A stretch of 64,000 bases of DNA from Algoriphagus ornithinivorans (GCF_900115305.1 NZ_FOVW01000005.1:186001-250000), one strand, 5' to 3'. Shown: positions 33,262 through 42,544, counted from the stretch's first letter. Program-made: numbers and translations. The notes: generated from the letters alone by a model not told the origin.

Positions 33262-34743
33262 ATGAGTAAAAAGCATGTGGTGGTAATCGGTTCTGGCTTT
33301 GCAGGACTATCAGTAGCCACCCATCTGGCAGGAGAGAGTTGTTCAGTTACTCTTTTAGAAAAAAACGAAACCCCAGGAGGTCGAGCGAGAAAGTTTGAGC
33401 ACCAGGGGTTTGTTTTTGATATGGGGCCCAGTTGGTACTGGATGCCGGATGTATTTGAGGATTATTTTGCCCGATTTGGGAAAAAGCCATCCGACTATTA
33501 TGACCTGATTCGTCTGGATCCTTCTTATGCTGTCATTTATGGAGAGCAGGAAGTTCTGGATATTCCGGCCAATATGGATGAATTCAAAGCCATGTTGGAT
33601 AGAATAGAACCAGGCGCAGGCAAGCAACTGGATTTATTTTTAGAGCAAGCAAAATACAAATATGAGGTAGGCATTCACGATTTGGTCAAAAGGCCAAGCA
33701 GGTCCTTATTGGAATTTGCCTCTCCGGGATTGCTCGTGGATATGGTGAAAATGGATATTTTCCAATCCATGTCTAAGCATGTTTGCAAGTTTTTTAAATC
33801 CGAGCAGATTATTCGATTGATGGAATTTCCTGTTCTCTTTTTAGGAGAAACAGCTGAAAATATTCCTGCCCTTTATTCCCTCATGAACTATGCAGATATC
33901 GCTTTGGGTACTTGGTATCCCAAAAAGGGAATGCATGAGATTATTCGAGGGATGGTTTCCTTGGCTGAAGAAAAAGGAGTTGAAATCCGTTATGGATCCG
34001 AAGTAGAAGAAATTGAAGTGGAAAAAGGCATAGCTAAACGCGTTCGTCTAATTTCTGGAGAAAAAATTGAAGCGGATATTGTGATTGCCGGTGCAGATTA
34101 TCATCACGTGGATAAGCATTTGCTCAATCCTAATTACAGCAATTATTCTGAGGAATACTGGGACAAGAGGGTTATGGCCCCTTCCAGTTTGTTGTTTTAC
34201 TTGGGAATTGATAAAAAACTGAAGAATCTGCGTCATCACAACCTGTTTTTCGATGAACCACTTGGTCCTCATGCAGATGCGATTTACAAAAATCCACGAT
34301 GGCCGGAAAAGCCGCTTTTCTATGCTTCTGTCCCATCAATTACAGATCCTACAGTAGCTCCTGAGGGAAAAGAAAATATGTTTTTATTAATTCCTTTAGC
34401 TCCTGATTTGGAGGATTCTGAGGAAATGAGAGAAAAATATTACCACATCATCATGGACCGTCTGGAGAAAATCACGGGTCAGGATGTGCGCTCGCATGTG
34501 ATTTATAAAAGATCTTATGCCCATTCGGATTTCAAGTCGGACTATCATGCCTTCAAAGGCAATGCTTATGGCTTAGCTAATACGCTTTTGCAAACGGCAA
34601 TTTTGAAACCTTCTTTGAAGAACAAAAAAGTAAAAAATCTGTATTATACTGGTCAGCTTACTGTGCCTGGACCGGGTGTTCCGCCATCCCTGATTTCGGG
34701 GCAGGTAGTGGCAAAAGAAGTGATCAAAGAAAACAATCTGTAA
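33262..34743 (+). CDS. crtI: Phytoene desaturase CrtI
   Basis: A 493-residue FAD-dependent desaturase that converts phytoene to lycopene in four steps. The dinucleotide-binding motif HVVVIGSGFAGLSVATHL is at the N-terminus, followed by TLLEKNETPGGRARKF and FDMGPSWYWMPD. The C-terminal motif LYYTGQLTVPGPGVPPSL is the CrtI bacterial desaturase signature. It sits 4 bp after the sigma gene and 21 bp before crtB, forming the operon core. No second CrtI-like gene (CrtD) is in the window. Confidence 0.95.
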   Translation: MSKKHVVVIGSGFAGLSVATHLAGESCSVTLLEKNETPGGRARKFEHQGFVFDMGPSWYWMPDVFEDYFARFGKKPSDYYDLIRLDPSYAVIYGEQEVLDIPANMDEFKAMLDRIEPGAGKQLDLFLEQAKYKYEVGIHDLVKRPSRSLLEFASPGLLVDMVKMDIFQSMSKHVCKFFKSEQIIRLMEFPVLFLGETAENIPALYSLMNYADIALGTWYPKKGMHEIIRGMVSLAEEKGVEIRYGSEVEEIEVEKGIAKRVRLISGEKIEADIVIAGADYHHVDKHLLNPNYSNYSEEYWDKRVMAPSSLLFYLGIDKKLKNLRHHNLFFDEPLGPHADAIYKNPRWPEKPLFYASVPSITDPTVAPEGKENMFLLIPLAPDLEDSEEMREKYYHIIMDRLEKITGQDVRSHVIYKRSYAHSDFKSDYHAFKGNAYGLANTLLQTAILKPSLKNKKVKNLYYTGQLTVPGPGVPPSLISGQVVAKEVIKENNL

Positions 34744-34764
34744 ATAAATAGGTATATTATAGCA

Positions 34765-35607
34765 ATGGATGCTAAAGCACTTTTTGACCAAACCACACTG
34801 GAATGTAGTCGACTGATCACTCAGCGATACAGTACAAGCTTCACGCTGGGGATCAAAACTTTGGACAAAAAGTTTCATCTTCCTATTTATGCCATCTATG
34901 GTTTTGTTCGCTATGCAGATGAAATTGTGGATACTTTTCATGATCAGGATAAGGCGGCTTTATTGGAGAGGTTTAAAAAAGATACCTATGAAGCCATTGA
35001 TGCAAAAATCTCCCTCAATCCGGTTTTGCATGCATTTCAACTCATAGTAAATCAATATAAAATTGACCTGGACTTAATTGAGGCCTTCCTTCATAGCATG
35101 GAAATGGACTTGGATTTCAAAAAATATAATGATTCCAAATACAATGAATACATCTATGGCTCGGCAGAAGTTGTAGGCCTGATGTGTTTGAAAGTTTTCT
35201 GTGAGGGTAATCAGGAAATGTACGATAAACTCAAAGTGCCAGCATGTAAGCTGGGAGCCGCTTTCCAAAAGGTTAATTTCCTTCGGGATATCAAAAGTGA
35301 TTTTGAAGAAAGAGGCAGGGTTTATTTTCCAGGTGTTGATTACAAGCTTTTCAATAGAGATATAAAAACTCAGATAGAAGGAGATATTCAGAAAGATTTT
35401 GATGACTCTCTGATTGGAATCGAACAGTTACCGGATGGTGCGAAATTAGGGGTGAAAGTGGCGTATCTCTATTACCAAAAGTTATTCGATAAAATCAAAG
35501 GTTTGCCTGCCGAAACTATCACACAGCAGAGAATCCGAATCCCTAATTCCAAAAAGATTTCTTTATTGGTAGGGACCTATTTTGGCACCAAACTGGGGAT
35601 TAGTTAA
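34765..35607 (+). CDS. crtB: Phytoene synthase CrtB
   Basis: A 280-residue squalene/phytoene synthase that condenses two geranylgeranyl diphosphates into phytoene. The two Asp-rich motifs for diphosphate binding are intact: DEIVD at residues 52-56 (VRYADEIVDTF) and D175/D179 in FLRDIKSDFEERGRVYFP. Its stop TAA shares one base with the ATG of crtYcd, so translation is coupled. Confidence 0.95.
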   Translation: MDAKALFDQTTLECSRLITQRYSTSFTLGIKTLDKKFHLPIYAIYGFVRYADEIVDTFHDQDKAALLERFKKDTYEAIDAKISLNPVLHAFQLIVNQYKIDLDLIEAFLHSMEMDLDFKKYNDSKYNEYIYGSAEVVGLMCLKVFCEGNQEMYDKLKVPACKLGAAFQKVNFLRDIKSDFEERGRVYFPGVDYKLFNRDIKTQIEGDIQKDFDDSLIGIEQLPDGAKLGVKVAYLYYQKLFDKIKGLPAETITQQRIRIPNSKKISLLVGTYFGTKLGIS

Positions 35608-36317
35608 TGGAGCATTATTTGTATCTGGCGATCAATCTTTTTACCATTTCCTTTCCTTTGGTAAGATCTTTTGAGCCTAAAATCAGGTACGCTACTAAAT
35701 GGTACGCTCTTTTCCCAGCGATATTCTTTACGGGGGCGTTCTTTCTGATTTGGGATCACTGGTTTACCGTAATGGGAGTATGGGAATTTAACCCCGATTA
35801 TTTGGTAGGGATTTACTTCTTTCAATTGCCTTTGGAAGAGTGGCTGTTTTTCTTGACAGTTCCTTTTGCCTGCATATTTATCTATGAGGTACTGATTTAT
35901 TTTTTCCCGAAGGATATTTTCCTGCCTTTTGGAAAGCCTTTTGTCTATATCATGGTCCCATTTTTATTGGGTTTTGCAGTTTGGCACTTGGACAAATGGT
36001 ACACGTCGGTCAATTTTTTCGTAGGAGCAATCGCTTTATTGGTGCATTTTCTCGTCTTTAATGATAAATATTTAGGGCGCTTCTTATTTGCCTATTTGGT
36101 TCATCTGATACCGTTTTTCCTGTGTAATGGAGTTCTGACTGGTGGATTGACAGAGGAGCCGGTGGTGATTTATAACAATGCCGAAAATTTAGGCATCCGA
36201 ATTTGGACAGTTCCAATTGAGGATAGTATCTACTCGATGACGCTCTTGTTGATGAATGTGAGTATATTCGAAAGTATCAGAAGCCGAAAAACAATTCATT
36301 CCCTGAAAAGTTTATAG
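35607..36317 (+). CDS. crtYcd: Fused lycopene beta-cyclase CrtYcd
   Basis: A 236-residue protein with six to seven membrane helices that joins the CrtYc and CrtYd halves found as separate genes in actinobacteria. Each half keeps its acidic PxE signature: PLEE at 75-78 and PIED at 203-206. Lycopene cyclases of this type form the beta-ionone ring. I recall fusion-type cyclases from an Algoriphagus carotenoid cluster, which agrees with the predicted host. A monocyclic product would require cyclisation of only one end. The gene overlaps crtB by one base. Confidence 0.92.
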   Translation: MEHYLYLAINLFTISFPLVRSFEPKIRYATKWYALFPAIFFTGAFFLIWDHWFTVMGVWEFNPDYLVGIYFFQLPLEEWLFFLTVPFACIFIYEVLIYFFPKDIFLPFGKPFVYIMVPFLLGFAVWHLDKWYTSVNFFVGAIALLVHFLVFNDKYLGRFLFAYLVHLIPFFLCNGVLTGGLTEEPVVIYNNAENLGIRIWTVPIEDSIYSMTLLLMNVSIFESIRSRKTIHSLKSL

Positions 36318-36342
36318 GCTATGAATTCAGGCAGGTTAAAAA

Positions 36343-36357
36343 TCTTAAGTCTTAAGA
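36343..36357. repeat. Short perfect palindrome between crtYcd and ispH
   Basis: TCTTAAG and CTTAAGA face each other around a single T. It lies in the 96-bp gap before ispH, where a promoter could be expected; no TAnnTTTG box is seen. An operator function is possible but unsupported. Confidence 0.35.
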
Positions 36358-36413
36358 CGGTAAATTTTCTGAAAAAAACAGCTTGAGGACTAGTAAAACA
36401 TAATCCAATTCAG

Positions 36414-37259
36414 ATGAAAAATCTCCATGTAGAAATTGACAATCATTCTGGCTTTTGCTTCGGGGTGGTCTATGCTATCGAAATGGCAGAGGAGATTTTG
36501 GACGAGCAAGGCTATCTCTATTGCTTGGGAGATATCGTCCATAATGACGAAGAGGTCAATAGGCTTACCAGAAAAGGGCTGAAAATTATTGATCACTCGG
36601 AATTGCATCAATTGAAGGATGAAAAAGTCCTCATTCGTGCGCATGGTGAGCCGCCGTCTACTTACGAATTGTCCATCAAAAATAATTTGACGCTTATAGA
36701 TGCATCCTGTCCGGTTGTATTGAAGTTGCAAAACAGGATTAAAAATTCTTTCGACAAAGAAGAGACTATTTATATCTACGGAAAGCATGGTCATGCAGAA
36801 GTGATTGGATTGCTGGGTCAGACCAATAATAAGGCGGTAGTCTTTCAGGATATTTCTGAATTGGATATTCCTAGCCTTCCGAAAAACCTGACCCTATACA
36901 GCCAGACTACCAAAAGCACGGATAAATTCTACGAGATTAATGAAATCTTAAGGCAAAATGGAATCACTGTCAATACCAATGACACTATTTGCCGTCAGGT
37001 TTCCAATAGAGATAAGGAGCTTCGTGACTTTGCTGATAAGTTCAACAAAATAGTTTTCGTCAGTGGCACCAAGTCTTCCAATGGTAAGGTGCTATATAAT
37101 GTTTGTAAAGAGAAAAACCCCAATACATTTTTTGTGTCCAATCCAGATCAAATTGAGGAGAGCTGGTTTGAGCCCAATGAAACGGTAGGAATTTGTGGAG
37201 CAACATCCACTCCTATGTGGCTGATGGAGCAGGTAAGAGAAAGAATTCTTACCTTTTGA
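36414..37259 (+). CDS. ispH: 4-hydroxy-3-methylbut-2-enyl diphosphate reductase IspH
   Basis: A 281-residue iron-sulfur enzyme for the last step of the MEP isoprenoid pathway, giving IPP and DMAPP. The three cluster cysteines are Cys15 (GFCFGV), Cys99 (DASCPVV) and Cys193 (DTICRQ). His42, His77 and the proton-donating Glu in HGHAEVIG are present, as is the SQTTKS substrate loop. Placing it inside the carotenoid locus raises precursor supply together with the pigment enzymes. It is 21 bp from crtW and likely co-transcribed with it. Confidence 0.95.
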   Translation: MKNLHVEIDNHSGFCFGVVYAIEMAEEILDEQGYLYCLGDIVHNDEEVNRLTRKGLKIIDHSELHQLKDEKVLIRAHGEPPSTYELSIKNNLTLIDASCPVVLKLQNRIKNSFDKEETIYIYGKHGHAEVIGLLGQTNNKAVVFQDISELDIPSLPKNLTLYSQTTKSTDKFYEINEILRQNGITVNTNDTICRQVSNRDKELRDFADKFNKIVFVSGTKSSNGKVLYNVCKEKNPNTFFVSNPDQIEESWFEPNETVGICGATSTPMWLMEQVRERILTF

Positions 37260-37280
37260 GTCGAAAACAGGTCTAATTAC

Positions 37281-37991
37281 ATGCAGCTGAATCAGTATCG
37301 AATCACCCAAAAGGTAGATCCTAAAGGTCTATTGATCGCTTGGAGCATTATTTTGCTTTGGGCTATCTCTTTGGTTTTTTGGATTCAGTTTGAAATATCT
37401 TGGACCAATCCACTCACCTATTTGGGTATTTTGATACAAATGCACCTTTATACAGGGCTTTTTATTACAGCTCATGATGCCATGCATGGTGTGGTCTCTT
37501 CACACAAACAAATCAACCATGCCACAGGATTGATCGCAGCTATTCTGTTTTCTTATAATTTTTATTGGAAGCTTTTTCCCAAACACCATCAGCATCATCG
37601 GCATGTGGCTACAGATGAAGACCCTGATTATCATGCCTCCGGTAATTTTCTGATTTGGTATCTCTCTTTTATTCGCCAATATGTAAGTATCTGGCAGATA
37701 CTGTTGATGGCAGTCAGTTTTAATGTTCTAAAGCTATGGCTCCCTACCGAAAATCTGATTGTCTTCTGGATGCTTCCCGCGATTCTGTCCACTTTGCAAC
37801 TGTTTTATTTCGGCACATACTTGCCTCATAGAGGTGAAAGCGACAATGCCCATCACTCCCGGTCTCAGTCCAAAAATCACATTTGGGCATTTTTGAGCTG
37901 TTACTTCTTTGGCTACCACTATGAGCATCATGACTCGCCTGGTACTCCATGGTGGAGGCTTTGGAGAGAAAAAGAAAAACAAACTGCTTAA
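37281..37991 (+). CDS. crtW: Beta-carotene ketolase CrtW
   Basis: A 236-residue membrane diiron oxygenase of the fatty-acid-desaturase-like CrtW family, which adds the C4 keto group to beta rings. The His motifs are intact: FITAHDAMHG, FPKHHQHHRHVATDEDPDYH, GTYLPHRGESDNAHHSRS and FGYHYEHHDSPGTPWWRLW. With CrtZ it would give a 3-hydroxy-4-keto ring. It ends the carotenoid region; the TonB receptor gene starts 82 bp later. Confidence 0.95.
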   Translation: MQLNQYRITQKVDPKGLLIAWSIILLWAISLVFWIQFEISWTNPLTYLGILIQMHLYTGLFITAHDAMHGVVSSHKQINHATGLIAAILFSYNFYWKLFPKHHQHHRHVATDEDPDYHASGNFLIWYLSFIRQYVSIWQILLMAVSFNVLKLWLPTENLIVFWMLPAILSTLQLFYFGTYLPHRGESDNAHHSRSQSKNHIWAFLSCYFFGYHYEHHDSPGTPWWRLWREKEKQTA

Positions 37992-38073
37992 AATCCTTGA
38001 TTTAGGTCAAATTTTCGGGTATTTCTGAAACTTTCACTTCAGGAATTGATTTTTAAAGTATTCCAACCTGATT

Positions 38074-40476
38074 ATGAAAAAGTATCTCGCGGCACTGATT
38101 TGTTTGCTGCTAACCCTGCCTGTTTTTTCTCAAGGAGTTTTAAAAGGTAAAATCATCAATCCCGTCAATAATCAGCCTGTGGCTTTTGCCAATGTTTTGA
38201 TATTGAATACAGAATTGGGAGCTATCAGTGATGAGAATGGAAACTATCAAATCGGTAATATTCCTCCGGGTCTATACAATGTGAGAGCCAGTTTTGTAGG
38301 CTTTAAAACTGCCACCAAATACGAGGTTCAAATTACGCAGGCTAAGCCGGTTCAGTTGGATTTTGAATTACTTGAAGATGCTTCTGAGCTGAATGAAGTA
38401 GTAGTGAGCTCGGAGTTTTCAAGGTCTGAAGAAACTCCGCTATCAGTTCGCAAGCTCAATTCCAATGAAATAGAAAGGTATCCTGGGGGCAACAGAGATA
38501 TCAGCCGGGTTATCCAGGCTTTGCCGGGAGTGGCCAGTACTCCAAGTTTTAGAAATGATATTTTGATTCGGGGTGGCGCACCCAACGAAAATAGATTTTT
38601 CATTGACGAAATCGAAGTTCCAGTGATCAATCACTTTTCCACTCAAGGCTCTTCAGGAGGACCGGTTGGAATACTCAACGTCAACCTGATCAAGAATGTG
38701 GATTTGATAGCAGGAGGATTTCCTGCTAATAGAATGAATGCCTTAAGCTCTTTCTTTGAAGTTCAATTGAAAGAAGGAAGAAGAGACCAAATGTTTACTC
38801 AGCTGACTGTGGGAGCCTCCGAACTGACACTCTCCAATGAAGGACCTTTGGGAGAAAAGACCACCTATTTGCTATCGGCGAGAAGATCTTATTTACAGGG
38901 CTTATTTCGACTGTTGGGCTTACCATTTTTACCCACATTTAATGACTTCCAAGTCAAGACTACCACCAAACTGAACGAGAAAACAGAGTTAACCTTTCTG
39001 GGTGTAGGAGCGATCGACAAATTTGTTCTCAATGAAGATATCCCAGAAAATGAAACTCAGGAGGAAAGAGAAAATCGATTGTATTTACTGGGCGTACTGC
39101 CGATTCAGGAGCAGTGGAACTATGCCACCGGATTGAAATTAAAGCGTTTTCGGGAAAACGGATTCTGGACTTTTGTGTTGAGCAGGAATATGCTGAACAA
39201 CCGTTCCTTTAAGTACGCCAATAATGATGCGAGCTCAGAGGCCAATCTTTTATTTGATTATTTAAGCCAGGAATCCGAAAATAAATTTCGGGCTGAAAAC
39301 AGCATCTTTGGAGCAGGCTATACTCTGAAGTATGGGGTGAATTATGAATATGCTCGTTATTTCATTGATAATTTTGACAGGGCAACTCTGTCTGGATCAG
39401 GGCAGGTGATAGACATTAATTCCACCTCCAACTTCAGCTCTTATGGAGCCTTCATTTCCGGAAGCAAGTATTTCAATGGGGAGCGCTTGTTACTTACGGG
39501 TGGGCTAAGAATGGATGGTTCTGACTTTGGAAGTACAGCCACAAACCCTCTCAACCAAATTAGTCCACGGGTTTCTGTTTCTTACCAATTAAAACCAAAT
39601 TTATTTGCCACAGCGAATGCAGGCATTTATTATCAAAAACCACCCTACACAGTTTTAGGCTTTCGAAACAATGAAGGCGTCTTGGTTAATCAAGAAAATG
39701 ATGTGCAGTTCATTAGGAGCAGTCAATTGATCGGAGGAATTGAATTTTTGGTTCCTGAAAAAAATCGGCGCTTTACGGCTGAGGCATTTTATAAAAAGTA
39801 TGATAATTATCCCTCCTCCATTCGTAATGGTATAGCCTTAGCCAATTTGGGAGCTGACTTCGGAGTAATCGGAAACGAACCTGTCAATTCAAATGCTGAA
39901 GGGAGAGCTTATGGAATTGAGTTTTTGGCGCAGCAGCGGCTTTTCAAAGATTTCTATGGGATAGCTGCTTTGACATTGGTTAGAAGTGAATTTACCAATC
40001 CTAATACAGAAGGCTTTGTTCCATCTTCTTGGGATAATAGGTTTATCGTAAGCTTAACAGCAGGAAAGCGATTCAAGAATAATTGGGAGTTAGGCGCAAG
40101 ATGGAGATTCTTGGGAGGTACTCCTTATACTCCATTTGATGTGCAGGAATCGGCCTTGATTTCAAATTGGGATGTGAGAAACTCAGGGATCTTGGACTAT
40201 AGCCGAATTAATGGAGAACGATTGCCAGCATTTCATCAATTGGATTTGAGGTTGGATAAGAAGTATTTTTTCAAAAACTGGAATCTCAATTGGTACGTGG
40301 ATATTCAAAATGCCTATAATTTTCAAGCCTTACAGGCTCCTATTCTGGTGCCTGAAAGAGATAATTCTGGCCAAAAAGTAATAAATCCCAATGACCCTAG
40401 CCGATATCAATTGCGCTTGATAGAGAATACTGCGGGTAATGTGTTGCCGACCATTGGGATCATTGTGGAGTTTTAA
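38074..40476 (+). CDS. TonB-dependent outer-membrane receptor with CarboxypepD_reg-like domain
   Basis: An 800-residue protein with a signal peptide (ending VFSQ), an N-terminal CarboxypepD_reg-like beta-sandwich (GKIINPVNNQPVAFANVLI to about residue 100), a plug domain with DISRVIQALPGVASTP and ILIRGGAPNENRFFIDEIE, and a large beta-barrel ending VLPTIGIIVEF. It has no adjacent SusD-type partner, so it is not a typical polysaccharide-utilisation receptor. The substrate is unknown. Its stop overlaps the end of the converging YdeI-like gene by 4 bp. Confidence 0.9.
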   Translation: MKKYLAALICLLLTLPVFSQGVLKGKIINPVNNQPVAFANVLILNTELGAISDENGNYQIGNIPPGLYNVRASFVGFKTATKYEVQITQAKPVQLDFELLEDASELNEVVVSSEFSRSEETPLSVRKLNSNEIERYPGGNRDISRVIQALPGVASTPSFRNDILIRGGAPNENRFFIDEIEVPVINHFSTQGSSGGPVGILNVNLIKNVDLIAGGFPANRMNALSSFFEVQLKEGRRDQMFTQLTVGASELTLSNEGPLGEKTTYLLSARRSYLQGLFRLLGLPFLPTFNDFQVKTTTKLNEKTELTFLGVGAIDKFVLNEDIPENETQEERENRLYLLGVLPIQEQWNYATGLKLKRFRENGFWTFVLSRNMLNNRSFKYANNDASSEANLLFDYLSQESENKFRAENSIFGAGYTLKYGVNYEYARYFIDNFDRATLSGSGQVIDINSTSNFSSYGAFISGSKYFNGERLLLTGGLRMDGSDFGSTATNPLNQISPRVSVSYQLKPNLFATANAGIYYQKPPYTVLGFRNNEGVLVNQENDVQFIRSSQLIGGIEFLVPEKNRRFTAEAFYKKYDNYPSSIRNGIALANLGADFGVIGNEPVNSNAEGRAYGIEFLAQQRLFKDFYGIAALTLVRSEFTNPNTEGFVPSSWDNRFIVSLTAGKRFKNNWELGARWRFLGGTPYTPFDVQESALISNWDVRNSGILDYSRINGERLPAFHQLDLRLDKKYFFKNWNLNWYVDIQNAYNFQALQAPILVPERDNSGQKVINPNDPSRYQLRLIENTAGNVLPTIGIIVEF

Positions 40477-40925
40477 TGCAATTCTTCCAGTAATTTGACG
40501 ATTCTGTTCGCTTTCTCATCTTCTGAATTTGCGCTGTAAATAAAGCTAATCCACTTTTCTTTTTCTTCTACAGGCAATAGATCGAAAAGCTTAAGCTTTC
40601 CGGGGTCATCGCGTAGGCAATCCAAGAGTTCAGGGGGTGCACTGTCGGGTAAAGCTTGTCTGTAGAGTTTTAAGTGAACAGAGTCACCAGCTTCTTTTTT
40701 GATCTTTTTCCGAATTTGCTTCGCTAGTGGTAAAAAAAGCCTGCCATCTCCTATAGGCATTAGGTGTTTGTCTTCAAACTGATATTCGTCGATGCTTCCG
40801 GAGACTTTCAGCATACCAAAAGGGTTTTTGGCAGAAATATTTTCCTTTGAGAAAGGAATATAGGTCCATCCTGCTTTTCCTGAGAAACGCTCCAAGTAGA
40901 AATCACCTTCCAGAATCAGTTCCAT
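40473..40925 (-). CDS. DUF1905/YdeI (OmdA) family protein
   Basis: A 150-residue cytoplasmic protein. The N-terminal half is a DUF1905 beta-barrel-like domain (FSGKAGWTYIPF, LFLPLAKQIRKKIKKEAGD); the C-terminal half resembles the YdeI/OmdA helical region (PPELLDCLRDDPGKLKLFD, then SFIYSANSEDEKANRIVKL). Members have been linked to envelope stress and bacteriocin protection, but no mechanism is settled. A 14-bp palindrome lies directly upstream of its start. Confidence 0.8.
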   Translation of the reverse strand: MELILEGDFYLERFSGKAGWTYIPFSKENISAKNPFGMLKVSGSIDEYQFEDKHLMPIGDGRLFLPLAKQIRKKIKKEAGDSVHLKLYRQALPDSAPPELLDCLRDDPGKLKLFDLLPVEEKEKWISFIYSANSEDEKANRIVKLLEELH

Positions 40926-40933
40926 CTTTGTAT

Positions 40934-40947
40934 CTGTTTAAACAGAA
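40934..40947. promoter_or_regulatory. Fourteen-bp perfect palindrome upstream of the YdeI-like gene
   Basis: TCTGTTTAAACAGA is a perfect palindrome 9 bp from the start codon of the minus-strand YdeI-like gene. Its core GTTTAAAC resembles half of the crt 10-mer but is not the same element. It could be an operator. Confidence 0.35.
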
Positions 40948-40976
40948 AAAAGGCAATAATCTCAGTCAGTCGGCAT

Positions 40977-41003
40977 AAAAAAAGCCGGGCGATGACCCAG
41001 CTA
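40977..41003 (-). terminator. Intrinsic terminator after the small secreted beta-strand protein gene
   Basis: On the minus strand AGCTGGG pairs with CCCGGCT (one G-U) across the loop TCATCG, and seven T follow. It ends the transcript of the gene at 41024-41470, before the YdeI-like gene. Confidence 0.75.
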
Positions 41004-41023
41004 TAAGTTACGTAATAATTGGA

Positions 41024-41470
41024 TTAATTTAATCTCCAACGAATATTTAATCCAAAGCCACCGGCATCAAATGTGGTGTTTTCTATCAAAATAAAATAGG
41101 GTCTCCAATCCAGGCCCACAATTAGAGGAAAGTCGGGGAATTCATATTCTGCACCAATTTCACCTGCCGCTCCCAATTTGAATGGATCACCCAAAAATAA
41201 GGAGGGGCCAAATCCCAAATAGTAATTAAACTCTGAATCAGAGATAGGGCGATAGATTGGGTTCCAAAGCAAATCAATCCCTGCTCCTCCGCCTCCAAAG
41301 CTTAAGTCACCATGGACTCTACTAAACTCGCCCAAAGCAAAAACCGCGTCTAATGCTACGTTATTTCCATTTACATTACCGAAACGTAGACCCACTTCCT
41401 GAGCGTGGCTTTCAAGAGCCGCAAAAAAGCCCAGAAAAAGAACGAGTGAACTGATTTTTAAAAACTTCAT
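41024..41470 (-). CDS. Secreted outer-membrane beta-barrel-like protein
   Basis: About 148 residues from the ATG at 41470 (41473 is an adjacent alternative; an earlier in-frame ATG at 41521 precedes a non-signal stretch). The N-terminus is a signal peptide (FLKISSLVLFLGFFAALESHAQ). The mature part alternates strands: VGLRFGNVNG, HGDLSFGGGGAGIDLLW, FNYYLGFGPSLFLG, LIVGLDWRPYF and GGFGLNIRWRLN. This fits a small outer-membrane barrel of the kind common in Bacteroidota. No function is known. Confidence 0.75.
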   Translation of the reverse strand: MKFLKISSLVLFLGFFAALESHAQEVGLRFGNVNGNNVALDAVFALGEFSRVHGDLSFGGGGAGIDLLWNPIYRPISDSEFNYYLGFGPSLFLGDPFKLGAAGEIGAEYEFPDFPLIVGLDWRPYFILIENTTFDAGGFGLNIRWRLN

Positions 41471-41575
41471 CATGATAGTATTTGGTTTAATTTTAGAATA
41501 GGCCAAAGCCAATCCATGCAAGCACCAAAATTAGGCCAATATTTCCTGCTTTTGTCCTAAAATTAGGGACTGCTC

Positions 41576-42544
41576 TTAGTTTTTTTGCACGAATACTGGT
41601 GCTAATTGAGTTTTGAAAGCAGGATCGGATATGTCTTGGAATTTTTTTGTCTCCCAATTCATGAGAATCAGTTTATATCCTTTGGAGGCACTGTCTGGCT
41701 CGGACTGCTCAAAAGTCAAGAGTTTCCCATCAGGACTCCAGGAGTGATAAACTTCGCGGTTTTCAGAGGGAAAAAGTTTCCAGCTCTCTCCCCCTTCTGG
41801 CCTAACTCCGAAAATTGAAGTGGTATTTCCTCTTGAACTGGCATAACTGATGAAGTTTTCAGTGGGATGCCACTTGAGTGCTCCAGCTTTGTACCCATAT
41901 TTTTCTGCCGCAGGGTCGTTTGCGGGAAATTTGGTTAGTTGTTTTTCCCCACTACCATCTCTATTTATTAGAAAAACCTCAGGAAAAATTCCCTTTTCTT
42001 GGACTTTTGGACTTTTTACATAAGCCACCTGTTTGCCGTCAGGAGAAAAAACCGGGTCTTGGAATTTGAAGGTAGTATCATGCATGAATGGTGTATAATT
42101 TCCGGTTTTGAGATCAATCAGGTAGAGTTGATAGCGGCTTTCTGTTCTCCCTGATACGACCATGGTTTGGGTTGCCGGGTCCAAATCCATCCAACTGTCC
42201 TCTAACCTGAGATTTGACAATTTTTGAATATTTTTTCCTTCACTATCCATTTGATAGAGAAAAAAGTGTCGATAAGCAGTGTCTCTATCACTGATAAAAT
42301 AGATAGTAGGTCCATTGGCAAAATAGGTCCATGCTACATCAGGATGATTGATAATATTGGTAGAATGATGGGTACTATCTTCGGGATCCATGATCCGTAT
42401 TTCCCAATTATCTTCTACAATTGAGTCAGGTTCGTAAGTATTAAAGGCGATTAGGTAGCCAGGTTCTGGGCTGGAAGATTCAGGGCTATTTTTGCAGGAA
42501 AACAGAATTAAGCCTAAAAGGGCGAGGTAAAGTGCTGATTTCAT
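41576..42544 (-). CDS. PD40/TolB-like beta-propeller lipoprotein
   Basis: A 322-residue lipoprotein (LILFSC, Cys17). It contains PD40-type blades: DPVFSPDGKQVAYVKSP, GALKWHPTENFISYASS and YHSWSPDGKLLTFEQSE. Such propellers report or bind ligands in the periplasm, as in TolB, and also occur as domains of peptidases, but no peptidase domain is attached here. It is separated from the next genes by small gaps and probably transcribed alone. Confidence 0.8.
   Translation of the reverse strand: MKSALYLALLGLILFSCKNSPESSSPEPGYLIAFNTYEPDSIVEDNWEIRIMDPEDSTHHSTNIINHPDVAWTYFANGPTIYFISDRDTAYRHFFLYQMDSEGKNIQKLSNLRLEDSWMDLDPATQTMVVSGRTESRYQLYLIDLKTGNYTPFMHDTTFKFQDPVFSPDGKQVAYVKSPKVQEKGIFPEVFLINRDGSGEKQLTKFPANDPAAEKYGYKAGALKWHPTENFISYASSRGNTTSIFGVRPEGGESWKLFPSENREVYHSWSPDGKLLTFEQSEPDSASKGYKLILMNWETKKFQDISDPAFKTQLAPVFVQKN

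Noticed and set aside
33262..34743. A second carotenoid desaturase (CrtD) hidden in this region
   Set aside because: Only one FAD-dependent desaturase is present; no other open frame carries the dinucleotide motif with a carotenoid-desaturase C-terminus.
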